In this document: one piece after another, positions 8,407-17,116 of the stretch | Position numbering within the stretch: position 1 is the stretch's first letter | Layout of the letters: every line of letters begins with the position of its first letter | Assembly: GCF_051466335.1 (NCBI RefSeq) | Contig: NZ_CP195793.1 | Span: 4,278,001 to 4,342,000 of the forward strand | Reading direction: 5' to 3' | DNA: 64,000 nt | Source of the DNA: Planctomicrobium sp051466335 | Lineage (GTDB): Bacteria; Planctomycetota; Planctomycetia; Planctomycetales; Planctomycetaceae | Notes under the pieces: generated by a model | The model's input: the letters and a program-made list of their open reading frames with translations, nothing else | Databases searched by the model: none | Told to the model about the DNA's origin: nothing | Translations under genes and position numbers: made by a program

Positions 8407-9651
8407 ATGCGCACAACAATGAAGTGGTTTGCCGTAATTCCGTTTCTGTTCTCGATTGCTGCCACGCCAGCGATCGGAGCAGAGGGTGTCATCAGCCCGC
8501 CCCAGCGATTCATTGTCTCGAAAGATTCCGCCCCGCTGATGATCGGCGATGATCTGTCCAAAACAGTTCCCTTGGGAACTGTTCTCTCTGCGATCCGTAA
8601 AAACGCCAACTGGCGATACTCGCCAGATCAAAAAGGCTGGATTCATCTCCGGGATCTGGTTCCAGTGCAGAGCGCCGTTGAAGAGTTCACACAGCAAATT
8701 GAAAAGGATCCGAGTCCGCGGAGCTACCAATTGCGGGGCATCGCTTGGATGACACAGGAAGCATGGGAAAACGCCATTAGCGATTTCGAAAAAGCGTATG
8801 AGCTCGGAGAAAGTTCGGTTGCCCTGCATCTGAATCTGGGAGCCTGTTACAGCCGCATCGGGGATGTCGCTCAGGCGATTTCAGAATACGACGCGATTCT
8901 CAATGCCTACGCAAATGATTTTTCAGCGTCGATCGCTCGTGGAAATCTGCTGATTCAACAAGGCCAGTTCAAAGCTGCCCTCAGAGATTTTGAAGCAGCT
9001 CTCACAACCGATGCACATTCAGCTGAAGCACATCACTGCCGCGGCATCGCGCTCAGAATGCTGGGGAGATATGAAGATGCGATCCTCGCGTACAACCGGG
9101 CGATCGAAGTTGATGGAACCAGAGCGGACTCACTCGGAAATCGAGCTTACACTCACAAAGAGATGGGCAACTACGACAACGCGAAGAGGGACTACGAAGC
9201 GGCACTCGCGATTGCTCCGGATTCGATTCCGATTCAAAACGATCTCGCGTGGATGCTGGCGACGTGTCCCGACAGCAAATTTCGAAATCCCCAACGCGCC
9301 ATTCAACTGGCCGAGGCATTCTGTCAGGAAACGAAGTATTCCGATGCAGAATATCTCGACACGCTCGCGGCAGCTTATGCGAGCCAGAACCGGTTCCCCG
9401 AAGCGATAGAAGCGGCCCGCCTTGCGCTCACGACGCTCGGCGAAAATCCTGCTGTAACAGAGGTCCAGGCTCACCTCGACCTCTATCTTCAACAAAAGCC
9501 GTTCATCGACGCTCAATCCAAGGTCGTGGCTCCGGCTGAAGAGACCGCTCCCGCTGCTGAAGAACAGCCTGTCAAAGAACAACCGAAAAGCGAGATCCCC
9601 GAGGAGAAGGCCCCCTTGATTGTTCCGGAACAGCCGAACGAAGCGAGTTAA
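8407..9651 (+). CDS. Secreted tetratricopeptide-repeat protein
   Basis: A 414-residue protein with an N-terminal signal peptide (MRTTMKWFAVIPFLFSIAATPAIGA). Residues about 30-85 resemble a small SH3-like segment ending in WRYSPDQKGWIHLRDLVP. At least five TPR units follow (for example WENAISDFEKAYELG, AQAISEYDAILNAY, FKAALRDFEAALTTD, YEDAILAYNRAIEVD, YDNAKRDYEAALAIAPDS). The last 50 residues are Glu/Pro/Ala-rich and disordered. TPRs bind partner proteins; the partner is unknown. It is divergent from the YTV-like gene across about 240 bp and may share envelope function with it, by inference only. Confidence 0.82.
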   Translation: MRTTMKWFAVIPFLFSIAATPAIGAEGVISPPQRFIVSKDSAPLMIGDDLSKTVPLGTVLSAIRKNANWRYSPDQKGWIHLRDLVPVQSAVEEFTQQIEKDPSPRSYQLRGIAWMTQEAWENAISDFEKAYELGESSVALHLNLGACYSRIGDVAQAISEYDAILNAYANDFSASIARGNLLIQQGQFKAALRDFEAALTTDAHSAEAHHCRGIALRMLGRYEDAILAYNRAIEVDGTRADSLGNRAYTHKEMGNYDNAKRDYEAALAIAPDSIPIQNDLAWMLATCPDSKFRNPQRAIQLAEAFCQETKYSDAEYLDTLAAAYASQNRFPEAIEAARLALTTLGENPAVTEVQAHLDLYLQQKPFIDAQSKVVAPAEETAPAAEEQPVKEQPKSEIPEEKAPLIVPEQPNEAS

Positions 9652-9662
9652 TATGAACTTTG

Positions 9663-10319
9663 CTACCAGGCCGTTGCTTCAGCAACGGCCGCTTCAATAC
9701 GATTTTTGACGACCTCGAGGAACTCTTTTTCGCGCCCTCGCTGGCAAAGTTCTTCGAGTTCCTCAGGCGTGATCACTTCACCGATCACAACGCGAACCTG
9801 ACGCATCCGAAACCAGAGCGCCCCCCGAGGAAATGCGTTCCCTGCCCCGGCGATCCCAACAGGGACAACAGGGACCTTTGTTCTTCGAACAATCGCCAGA
9901 AAGCCCGGCTTCAATTTCTGAAGTTCGCCATTACGACTGCGAGTTCCTTCTGGGAAAATACCGACGTAGTACCCCTGTTGGATTCGTTCGACGGCGAGCC
10001 GGATACTCTCCGTCGCAGCTGAATCACGCCGAATGGGCATGACGTATGTGTTCCGGAGAATGGCCCCGATGACTGGGACGTGAAACAGGTTGTGGCGGGC
10101 AAGATAGCTGACTGGTCTCCGCAAACCGACGGCGGTCACCAGGGGGTCAATAAAGCTCTGATGATTGATCAGCAGGAGAGCGCCGCCATCCGGGAGTTTT
10201 TCCTTCCCGCGAATGCGATATCGGAAAGCGAATACAAACAGATTCTGCATCAAGAGCTGAATGGATCGCCAGACCCAATTTCTCGCTCGACCGTTCACCT
10301 GGCCTCCGACGCTCGTCAT
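9663..10319 (-). CDS. plsC: 1-acyl-sn-glycerol-3-phosphate acyltransferase
   Basis: Transfers a second acyl chain to lysophosphatidic acid to make phosphatidic acid at the inner membrane. The 218 residues include block I INHQSFIDP (His53, Asp58 of the HX4D pair) and block III FPEGTRSRNG, in usual PlsC spacing, plus a hydrophobic stretch before block I. The start overlaps the stop of the upstream secreted protein by ATGA (10316-10319), indicating translational coupling. A GGCCGTTGC/GCAACGGCC hairpin lies inside the last codons (9669-9690) but lacks a U-tract. PlsC-like proteins can have other lysophospholipid substrates. Confidence 0.88.
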   Translation of the reverse strand: MTSVGGQVNGRARNWVWRSIQLLMQNLFVFAFRYRIRGKEKLPDGGALLLINHQSFIDPLVTAVGLRRPVSYLARHNLFHVPVIGAILRNTYVMPIRRDSAATESIRLAVERIQQGYYVGIFPEGTRSRNGELQKLKPGFLAIVRRTKVPVVPVGIAGAGNAFPRGALWFRMRQVRVVIGEVITPEELEELCQRGREKEFLEVVKNRIEAAVAEATAW

Positions 10320-11092
10320 TGCAGACTTGGTCCATCAGCAAGAACACTGACTCGTGGAACTTCTCCCGGACTTTCTACAAGTGAAACGATCCGTGGGGAC
10401 AACTCCGTGGAGTCAGCATTGGGAACCAAAAACTGACAGCAACGCGTGCCGTCTGTCAGCGAATGAACGGTCGACAGGTCTTGCGGACGCACGATGATTC
10501 TTTCCCCGGACTCTGTCTGCAGTTTCGCCTGAGCCAAGCGCGCCAACCGCTCAGCCGCGGGAGTTCCGCCGACCATGACCACAGCCCGGACATTCTCCAA
10601 CCGACCTTGAGCTGAGTAAAGCTGTCGATTCCCCGTAGCTTCAGGAAAACGTGAGGCGAGCAGACCAACAGCATGTCCATCGAGTCGGTACGTCTTGTCA
10701 GCGGTGCGAATACGGATAATGGTGTCACCTGCTCCACGAATGTTGCAGCTCAAACCATTTCGAATTGACTCCTCTCGAATCTCAGCGGAGATGCGATCTG
10801 TCGTTAACCGGGCGAGCCCATCTTCGTTCAGAAGCGAATTGACCAGTTCTTCGACCTGATTGCGGGTCAATTGCCCCCAGATCGCCCCTTGCCCGATGCG
10901 AACCTGAACTCGACCACCGGCAAAGATTGCCACTTCTGGATCGAAAATTTCCCCCTGATCGACATACCACATTTCAATCACAGCGACCGATGGGTCTTCT
11001 GGAATGGCGACACCCTGAGCCAGTTCAGCGGCCACGAGCAGTGGGCTGGCACAGGCGGTCAGGAACAGGCAGATCCAAAATCGAAATGACAT
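10316..11092 (-). CDS. Secreted protein of unknown function coupled to plsC
   Basis: A 258-residue protein with a clear signal peptide (MSFRFWICLFLTACASPLLVAA). The mature part has alternating short strands and helices (VRIGQGAIWGQLTRNQVEELVNSLL, DTIIRIRTADKTYRLDGHAVGLLASRFPE) and two Cys that could pair. I do not recognise a family. It is first in a two-gene unit: its TGA overlaps the plsC ATG. Confidence 0.72.
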   Translation of the reverse strand: MSFRFWICLFLTACASPLLVAAELAQGVAIPEDPSVAVIEMWYVDQGEIFDPEVAIFAGGRVQVRIGQGAIWGQLTRNQVEELVNSLLNEDGLARLTTDRISAEIREESIRNGLSCNIRGAGDTIIRIRTADKTYRLDGHAVGLLASRFPEATGNRQLYSAQGRLENVRAVVMVGGTPAAERLARLAQAKLQTESGERIIVRPQDLSTVHSLTDGTRCCQFLVPNADSTELSPRIVSLVESPGEVPRVSVLADGPSLQ

Positions 11093-11572
11093 GACAATTC
11101 ACATTCAGGTTTGACTGCTTCAGGTGAACTTCAAACAACCAATTACCCCGAGTGAGCCCCCTCAAACGCATTCACCAAAATTGATAAACACATCGTTTCA
11201 AGGAGTTACGCTCAATTCCTGGAAAGAAACCTTCTCTCCATTTCAAAGGATCGACCTTTCAGCGAGCACAAGATTACCCCAAAATCGCCAGTCATCACAA
11301 CGTGAATTTACCCGCAAACCAACACACCCACTTCAATCGCAAACACCGCCACAATAGTCAATTTGGACGAAGCCGGTCGTTTGTCATTCTGCAGCAATCC
11401 CTCCCGGATCCCCAGAGTCCAAGCACGAGGGAGGTCGAATTCCATTTCCGCGTCCGTCATCCATCTCCCAATGTCGACGGTCAAATGCTGTTGATCGCTT
11501 TTTTTGATTGAAGTAAGTTCCGAGTCCCATCCTGCATCTTCCCCAGATGCACATTCCCTCGGAAGGACTCCG
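11093..11572. other. Intergenic stretch of 480 bp, nothing identified
   Basis: Upstream of two divergent units (secreted protein plus plsC leftward; lipoprotein rightward). Short frames on both strands lack motif support. No hairpin terminator or RNA gene is visible; presumably it holds the two promoters. Confidence 0.5.
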
Positions 11573-11761
11573 ATGCGTTTATCTCTCTGCACCCTCATCC
11601 TGATTGCGTGTTGCAATAGCGGTTGCCACCTCTTTGATTGGGCTGCTCCGCATAACCTTTGGAAGCTGAATCGCCAACCTGCGATGGGTGGTGAGGATGG
11701 CTATTTCAGCGTCCCCGCTCAGGTCACACCACTTTCTGAATCTGAGGCACCTCAGAAATAG
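11573..11761 (+). CDS. Small lipoprotein
   Basis: A 62-residue protein. The ATG at 11573 is chosen because GGAAGG stands seven bases upstream and the sequence then opens as a lipoprotein signal peptide, MRLSLCTLILIACCNSGCHLF; the lipobox is most likely NSGC. The short mature part (FDWAAPHNLWKLNRQ) is rich in Trp and Asn and has no known domain. It lies 87 bases before the LysM/YkuD gene in the same direction and may be co-transcribed with it. Confidence 0.6.
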   Translation: MRLSLCTLILIACCNSGCHLFDWAAPHNLWKLNRQPAMGGEDGYFSVPAQVTPLSESEAPQK

Positions 11762-11848
11762 TAGCCGTCAATTTCAATTCCTGCCGTTAGTGATCGTCGA
11801 ATTCATCCGACGCCCTCTCTTACGTCATCGCCAAACGGATTCAGCGAT

Positions 11849-12988
11849 ATGTTTGATCCAGCAGTTCGCCGCCACCCGGTACAGACATTTCAATTCTGGT
11901 TCATCGTTCTGACATGCTTTGTCGTCGTCGTTTGCTGGAAACTCGACTTCTTTTCGGTTCCACATGCTCCGCTGCCGGTGGTTGTCTCAGAGGAGATGCC
12001 TCTTCCACCGCTGAACTCAGAGCCAATTTCAGAGGAAATCGAAGACATTGCTCCGGTTCAAGGTGAAGAGCCGGCCTTCGTGAACGCTCTGATTGCATCT
12101 GAACAGGCTGACGCAGCGAATTCCGCAGATCAAAACGCCGACGAGGTCGTCGCTCAGGAGAATCATTCCAACGCAAACGAGATTCAACTCGCGAAAGCCG
12201 AGCCGAATATTACCAGAGGAAAAGTTGAACATGCCGATGCAGAGGTGATCAACGACAACGGCAAACCATCCGCCGTCACCGCTGCGAAGGAGCTAAACTT
12301 TGAAGAAGCTGACCGATTGATTGCAGAAGGGAAGGATGTCGCTGCCCTGCGATTGATTTCTCAATGGTACTGGAAACACCCGACACAACGTCCGCAATTC
12401 ATCAACCGCCTGCAAGTTCTTTCTCGTCGCGTCTACTTTGCACCGACACCGCATTACCTCAATCCGCACATCGTCACGTTCGGGGAGCGCCGGGAAGCGA
12501 TCGCCCAGAAATACAAGATCACTCCGGAATACCTGTCAAAAATCAATCACCTTGATGCCAAGCCGTTGAGTGCCGGGCAGCCACTTAAAGTTCTGCGTGG
12601 CCCATTTGCAGCGGTCGTTGACATCAGTGACTACGAAATCACCATTCATTCACAAGGGTATTTCATTGCGAAGTTTCCCGTCGGATTCGGGTCGGACATG
12701 GAGATTCCTGCGGGGTCCTATCGCATCACCGAGAAGCAGATGAACCCGCACTACAACGGACCGTCTGGAACGATTGCGAATACGGACCCATCGAATCCAC
12801 TAGGAGCGCATTGGCTGTCGGTAAATGACGCGACCGACGCAGTTCAGGGGCTCGGCATTCACGCCGTCAAAGAACCTCAGTTTATTGGGAATTCCGGGGG
12901 TCCCGGGGGAATCCGCATGCATCCTCAAGATGCCGCTGCGGTGTATGACCTCTTGACCCAAGGGGCCGAAATCATTATCCACAAGTGA
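11849..12988 (+). CDS. LysM-YkuD protein lacking the catalytic Cys
   Basis: A 379-residue type II membrane protein: short basic N-terminus, one hydrophobic segment (residues about 14-29), an acidic linker, a LysM module near 205-250 (PHIVTFGERREAIAQKYKITPEYLSKIN) and a C-terminal YkuD-type L,D-transpeptidase fold from about 254. The fold's landmarks are present (VDISDYEITIHSQG, FPVGFGSDMEIPAGSYRIT, LGAHWLSV, GIRMHP). The usual SHGCIRM is replaced by GGPGGIRM, so Gly stands at the nucleophile position, and HGT is HAV. It probably binds peptidoglycan without crosslinking, or uses different chemistry. The start has no strong ribosome-binding site. Confidence 0.82.
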   Translation: MFDPAVRRHPVQTFQFWFIVLTCFVVVVCWKLDFFSVPHAPLPVVVSEEMPLPPLNSEPISEEIEDIAPVQGEEPAFVNALIASEQADAANSADQNADEVVAQENHSNANEIQLAKAEPNITRGKVEHADAEVINDNGKPSAVTAAKELNFEEADRLIAEGKDVAALRLISQWYWKHPTQRPQFINRLQVLSRRVYFAPTPHYLNPHIVTFGERREAIAQKYKITPEYLSKINHLDAKPLSAGQPLKVLRGPFAAVVDISDYEITIHSQGYFIAKFPVGFGSDMEIPAGSYRITEKQMNPHYNGPSGTIANTDPSNPLGAHWLSVNDATDAVQGLGIHAVKEPQFIGNSGGPGGIRMHPQDAAAVYDLLTQGAEIIIHK

Positions 12989-13083
12989 TGTTCACGATTC
13001 GTTGAACATTCCCAGCACGTGATTTCTCTCAATCCAGATGGCAATCACCGTGACGACATCAATACCAGCGAAGGATTGCCGGC

Positions 13084-13719
13084 ATGTCTATTCTTGATCT
13101 CGATCGGCTCCGTGACACCGAAGTTACCAAGACCCCGTTTGAGTACCTGATCGTACCGGATTTCGTTCGCCCGGAAGCACGACCTGCGATCCTCAACAGT
13201 TATCCAGAGATCCTGGATGGCGGAAGTTTTCCCCTCTCGTCGCTGCAGTACGGAGGAGAATTCGGGGCGTTCTGCGAAGCAATCCGCAGTCCTGAAGTCG
13301 CTCGAATTTTCTCTGAAAAATTCGGCGTGGATCTTGTCGACCTGCCAACGACAACAACGGTTCGGGGTCGCTGCCGCAAGAAGGATGGAGTTGTTCACAC
13401 AGACAGCAGAACCAAAGTGATTACCGTCCTGATCTATCTTAATGATGGATGGGCGAATGACGGCGGCCGCCTCCGCCTTCTCAACTCTAATAACATCGAT
13501 GACATTGTCACTGAAGTTCCACCCGATGAAGGAATCATGGTTGCCTTCCTCAATCGGGAAAACGCCTGGCATGGTCACCTTCCATTCGAAGGGGTTCGTC
13601 GAGTCATTCAATTGAACTGGGTTGTAAACGAAGCCGCTGCCCGATCCAGCGCATGGCGTCACAGCTTGTCAGCGTTTTTCAAGAAGACATTCCGTCGCCA
13701 ATCGACAGCGACCATGTAA
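13084..13719 (+). CDS. 2-oxoglutarate/Fe(II)-dependent oxygenase
   Basis: A 211-residue protein of the prolyl-4-hydroxylase-like 2OG-Fe(II) family. The iron ligands HxD are His105 and Asp107 (VVHTDSRTK), the distal His lies in AWHGH (163 or 165), and Arg172/173 in GVRRVIQLNW would bind 2-oxoglutarate. The double-stranded beta helix is complete (VITVLIYLN, GGRLRLL, GIMVAFLN). AAGGA precedes the ATG. The substrate cannot be read from sequence; the gene stands alone. Related proteins hydroxylate side chains or small molecules, and some act with sugar or peptide pathways. Confidence 0.85.
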   Translation: MSILDLDRLRDTEVTKTPFEYLIVPDFVRPEARPAILNSYPEILDGGSFPLSSLQYGGEFGAFCEAIRSPEVARIFSEKFGVDLVDLPTTTTVRGRCRKKDGVVHTDSRTKVITVLIYLNDGWANDGGRLRLLNSNNIDDIVTEVPPDEGIMVAFLNRENAWHGHLPFEGVRRVIQLNWVVNEAAARSSAWRHSLSAFFKKTFRRQSTATM

Positions 13720-13740
13720 TTCAAAGTTGATCACTAAAAT

Positions 13741-13777
13741 AAAGAGCGGACGTCTTAGGCGTCGGCTCTTTTTTTAT
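13741..13777 (+). terminator. Terminator of the 2OG oxygenase gene
   Basis: AAAGAGC pairs with GCTCTTT with an inner GACG/CGTC stem, followed by a run of Ts, 22 bases after the stop codon. Confidence 0.82.
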
Positions 13778-14049
13778 TCAGCGTTGTTCAATACTCATGA
13801 CATCACGATGTGTCACGCGAATGCTCAACCAGAAAGATGAGCACGCAGCGGGCCTCGTCCGAAAATGCCGTGCCCGACGTTTTTCTGAAATGCCAAAGGC
13901 CAGTGCGCTGAACCTAAAATGGTTCCGCGTGTCTCATCTCGATCGCGATCACCGAACTCGCTGTTGTCTCGCATCCAGAAATCAATCTCGATATCGTAAT
14001 TATCGGATTCTCTTCGATTGATATTTATTCCTGCAAGAATCAGTGATTT
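13778..14049. other. Upstream region of the hscC operon
   Basis: About 270 bp between a terminator and the Hsp70 start. AT-rich just before the ATG. No heat-shock inverted repeat (CIRCE) or clear sigma-70/sigma-32 pair was found by eye. Confidence 0.4.
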
Positions 14050-15789
14050 ATGCCTGCGACAGTCGGTATTGATTTAGGGACCACCAATTCGCTGATCGCT
14101 GTGATGCAGGCCGATGGTCCGAAACTGATTCCCAACGCGCTTGGTGAGTTTCTGACTCCTTCTATCGTCGGGGTGGACCAATCAAATGAAATTCTCGTCG
14201 GCGCTGCTGCCAAAGAGTATCAGGTGATGCATCCAGTCCGCTGTGCATCCGTGTTTAAGAGGCACATGGGAAGTGATTGGACCGTCACACTCGCAAAGCA
14301 AAAGTTCACCGCTATCGATCTCTCCAGCTTCGTACTACGTTCGCTGAAAGCAGATGCGGAGTCATTTCTAGGCGAACCTGTTCAATCTGCGGTGATTACA
14401 GTTCCAGCCTATTTCAATGAAGAACAACGCCGGGCCACCATCGCGGCGGGTCGCATGGCTGGTTTGCAGGTCGACCGCATTCTCAATGAGCCGACTGCAG
14501 CAGCCATCGCGTATGGCATGCACTCCGACGATGAAAAACTCGCAGTCGTGCTGGACCTCGGGGGAGGCACCTTTGACGTTTCAGTACTGGAAATGTTCGA
14601 AGGGACGCTCGAAATTCGATCATCCGCAGGGGAGATTTTCCTGGGCGGAGAAGACATCACGAATACCTTGGCCTCTCAGGTCCTCAGCAGGAACAGCCTG
14701 ACATACGAGTGGATTGAAATGCGGGAGCCACTCCGACTCTCTCGCCTCCGCCGCGAGTGTGAGATGGCGAAGCGTAAATTGACCCGCGAAGACTCTGCAG
14801 AGATCCGCCTTCCCGATGCGAAAGGTGGACTCTCGGAATCCTGTCCACGGCTGGTCGTGACACGGGAAGATCTTCGTGTCTGGTCCGATCCGATCCTCGA
14901 GCGAATCGTGATGCCAATTCGGCGCGCTCTCGGCGACGCGAATGTGAAGCGTGAGCAGATTGACGAGATTATCCTCGTAGGAGGGGCAACCCGAATGCCT
15001 GCGCTTGTCGACAGAGTGAAAGAGCTATTCTGTCAGGAGCCACGTTGCTCCCTGAACCCCGATGAAGTCGTCGCACTGGGAGCGGCAGTACATGGTGGAA
15101 TCATCGATCGACACGAGACGCTCAATGAAATGGTCGTCACTGACGTCTGCCCTTTTACCCTGGGAGTCGAGATTTCGAAAGAAATTGGCGGCGACAATCA
15201 GGGGGGATTCTACCTTCCGATTATCAATCGAAGCAGCACAATCCCGATCAGCAGAGTCAGTGTCGTGAACACTGTGCACCCGAACCAAACCCAAATGAAA
15301 ATCTCGGTTTATCAGGGTGAGTCGCGGCTAGTCAAAGACAACTTGTTATTAGGAGAGTTTACCGTCACCGGAATTCCACGAGGTCCGGCCGGACAGGGTG
15401 TCGCATTGCGATTCACCTACGACTTGAATGGAATTCTCGAAGTCGAAGCGACCATCTCTGAAACAAAGAAGAAAGTCAGCCATGTGTTCACCCGACATGC
15501 AAAGGGGCTGAAGCCGGATCAGATTAAACTGGCGGTCGAAAAGATGGCTGCATTAAAAATGAGCCCCCGCGATGACGCTGCCAACAGTTTGATTTTGAAA
15601 CGTGCGGAACGACTTTATGCCGAACTCCCTCTTCGTGAGCGAGGAATTCTGGACGCCATGATTTCTGGATTCGAGGAAGTTCTCGAATTAAGAGATCAGC
15701 AAGCAATCGTCGCCTTTCGCGAACGATTGACCGAATTCCTCTCGATGTATGATTCTTCTAATGAGGACGACTATCAGTCTGAATGGTAG
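14050..15789 (+). CDS. hscC: HscC-type specialised Hsp70 chaperone
   Basis: 579 residues, shorter than DnaK (about 640) and very like E. coli HscC in recalled sequence: GIDLGTTNSLIAV (6-18), ALGEFLTPSIVGVD, FKRHMGSDW, VLRSLKADAESFL, DLGGGTFDVSVLEM, LVGGATRMP, TDVCPFTLGVE, SRVSVVNTVHPNQ, YQGESRLVKDN, FTYDLNGILEVEA. The nucleotide-binding motifs are intact, so it should hydrolyse ATP. The C-terminal lid is truncated, as in HscC. It starts a three-gene run with a membrane protein and a J-like protein, paralleling E. coli, where hscC lies near the J proteins djlB/djlC. No grpE or general dnaJ is nearby, arguing against it being the housekeeping DnaK. Confidence 0.88.
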   Translation: MPATVGIDLGTTNSLIAVMQADGPKLIPNALGEFLTPSIVGVDQSNEILVGAAAKEYQVMHPVRCASVFKRHMGSDWTVTLAKQKFTAIDLSSFVLRSLKADAESFLGEPVQSAVITVPAYFNEEQRRATIAAGRMAGLQVDRILNEPTAAAIAYGMHSDDEKLAVVLDLGGGTFDVSVLEMFEGTLEIRSSAGEIFLGGEDITNTLASQVLSRNSLTYEWIEMREPLRLSRLRRECEMAKRKLTREDSAEIRLPDAKGGLSESCPRLVVTREDLRVWSDPILERIVMPIRRALGDANVKREQIDEIILVGGATRMPALVDRVKELFCQEPRCSLNPDEVVALGAAVHGGIIDRHETLNEMVVTDVCPFTLGVEISKEIGGDNQGGFYLPIINRSSTIPISRVSVVNTVHPNQTQMKISVYQGESRLVKDNLLLGEFTVTGIPRGPAGQGVALRFTYDLNGILEVEATISETKKKVSHVFTRHAKGLKPDQIKLAVEKMAALKMSPRDDAANSLILKRAERLYAELPLRERGILDAMISGFEEVLELRDQQAIVAFRERLTEFLSMYDSSNEDDYQSEW

Positions 15790-15865
15790 GTCCTTTAATG
15801 CCAGCCATTGGTGAGATTCCCCATAGAGAGATGTCGCAGAATTCCGTTATTCCCAGGGAACCGTC

Positions 15866-17116
15866 ATGTCTGATTCTCCTCTTCAACAGCGGGCGGCAAC
15901 GCAGGAATCACTGGTCATCAGCAATGAACATCGAAAATGGGCAGCGGAGGTACTCGAGCTTTCTCCTGAATTTTCACCGGAGGAACTGAGGCGAAAAGCT
16001 CTCCACAGGCTGCAACATGACGAGCAATTTATAACAGACTCAGATACGGACCTCGCAATCCGTCTCCTGACCGCGTCCGATCGTATCGTCGTTCAGCGAC
16101 GGGACGAACAGATTCTGCGGCGAGGTCATCACAACTCCCAAAATGCAAAGTTTCACGCATTCTGCCTCGAGTTCCCCACGCTCACCCCTGAACAAAGGCG
16201 GACTCGGATCGCTGCATGGTCAGATCAGGCGGCAGACAATCAGGCGATCACGTCCAAACTCAGACAACTTGAAAAAGTAGCGGACGTTCAGCTCGACGCT
16301 GACGAGTCGGTCCCACAAGAGGTGTTGGAACTCGCGAAGATCACACTGAGGTGGTACGCAGCGTGGCGGCAGCATCGCGCTGACATCTATCAAAATGATG
16401 TGGAGCCGTTGTTCACTCAACGGAAACAATCTCAGGCAAACGCGAAGTTACTGATAACACACTTCCCGAGGCTCCGCCTTGCGGGGGGAGACTGGCTTAA
16501 GGGTCTTCTTAACGGGTCTCCTCCCAAGGTCGAAATCACCGGCAGGAGACCTGAATGGGCAAAGAAAGTCGACAAGGAGACTGCTCAGACGAATGGCGGA
16601 TCCGGATGGATCGGCTATCTCTGTGTTGCTGTCACGGTCATCGCTGCGACATCGGCCTTTCGGTCGTGCATCTCGCCTGATCTTCGACCGCGAAACGAAC
16701 GCATCAATCGAGGTGGCAATCAACTTGAACGCAATCTCAATCACTTCCGCCTCGTACAGCAAGGTCCGCCTTCCGCTCGCGATTTGAATAACTATCGCAA
16801 CTCGGTTTCATTCACCATGCTTCGCCTGGGTGAGCTGAGCACACAAATCGTTACTCTGCGAGAAAAGCAAAAATCGGAAGAGGAGAACTCGGAGCTTCAG
16901 GTTCTGGAAGAAAAATTCGCTGAAATGCTGGCAGCGATGAATTCCACCAGAATCCTAATGGGAGAGCCTGTGTTGAACCTGTCCCCTGAAAAAATCTTCG
17001 AAATCAGAAAAGGGAGAGACAGGCCACTTTCAGACGGAATTGAATCGATTTTGAGCCCTACTGCCCCTGTCACTCGTCCAGAACACATAGATATCGAATC
17101 TCACTATGGAAAATGA
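15866..17116 (+). CDS. Single-pass membrane protein between hscC and the J-like gene
   Basis: A 416-residue protein of unknown function. The N-terminal region (residues about 22-60, HRKWAAEVLELSPEFSPEEL) is helical and vaguely J-like but has no HPD. A single hydrophobic segment follows GWIGYLCVAVTVIAATSAF near 248-266, then a helical C-terminal part with a coiled-coil-like run (LREKQKSEEENSELQVLEEKF). No signal peptide is seen, so the N-terminal half is probably cytoplasmic. AGGGAA precedes the ATG; the gene begins 76 bases after hscC and overlaps the next start by 11 bases. The context suggests an adaptor or membrane client holder for HscC, by inference. Confidence 0.72.
   Translation: MSDSPLQQRAATQESLVISNEHRKWAAEVLELSPEFSPEELRRKALHRLQHDEQFITDSDTDLAIRLLTASDRIVVQRRDEQILRRGHHNSQNAKFHAFCLEFPTLTPEQRRTRIAAWSDQAADNQAITSKLRQLEKVADVQLDADESVPQEVLELAKITLRWYAAWRQHRADIYQNDVEPLFTQRKQSQANAKLLITHFPRLRLAGGDWLKGLLNGSPPKVEITGRRPEWAKKVDKETAQTNGGSGWIGYLCVAVTVIAATSAFRSCISPDLRPRNERINRGGNQLERNLNHFRLVQQGPPSARDLNNYRNSVSFTMLRLGELSTQIVTLREKQKSEEENSELQVLEEKFAEMLAAMNSTRILMGEPVLNLSPEKIFEIRKGRDRPLSDGIESILSPTAPVTRPEHIDIESHYGK

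Noticed and set aside
9669..9690. GGCCGTTGC/GCAACGGCC hairpin as terminator of the TPR gene
   Set aside because: It lies within the plsC coding sequence and has no T-run.
12988..13009. ATGTTCA/TGAACAT hairpin after the LysM-YkuD gene as a terminator
   Set aside because: Only seven AT-rich pairs and no U-tract.
14050..15789. Housekeeping dnaK
   Set aside because: Length, missing lid and the close match to HscC motifs, with no grpE/dnaJ nearby, favour HscC.
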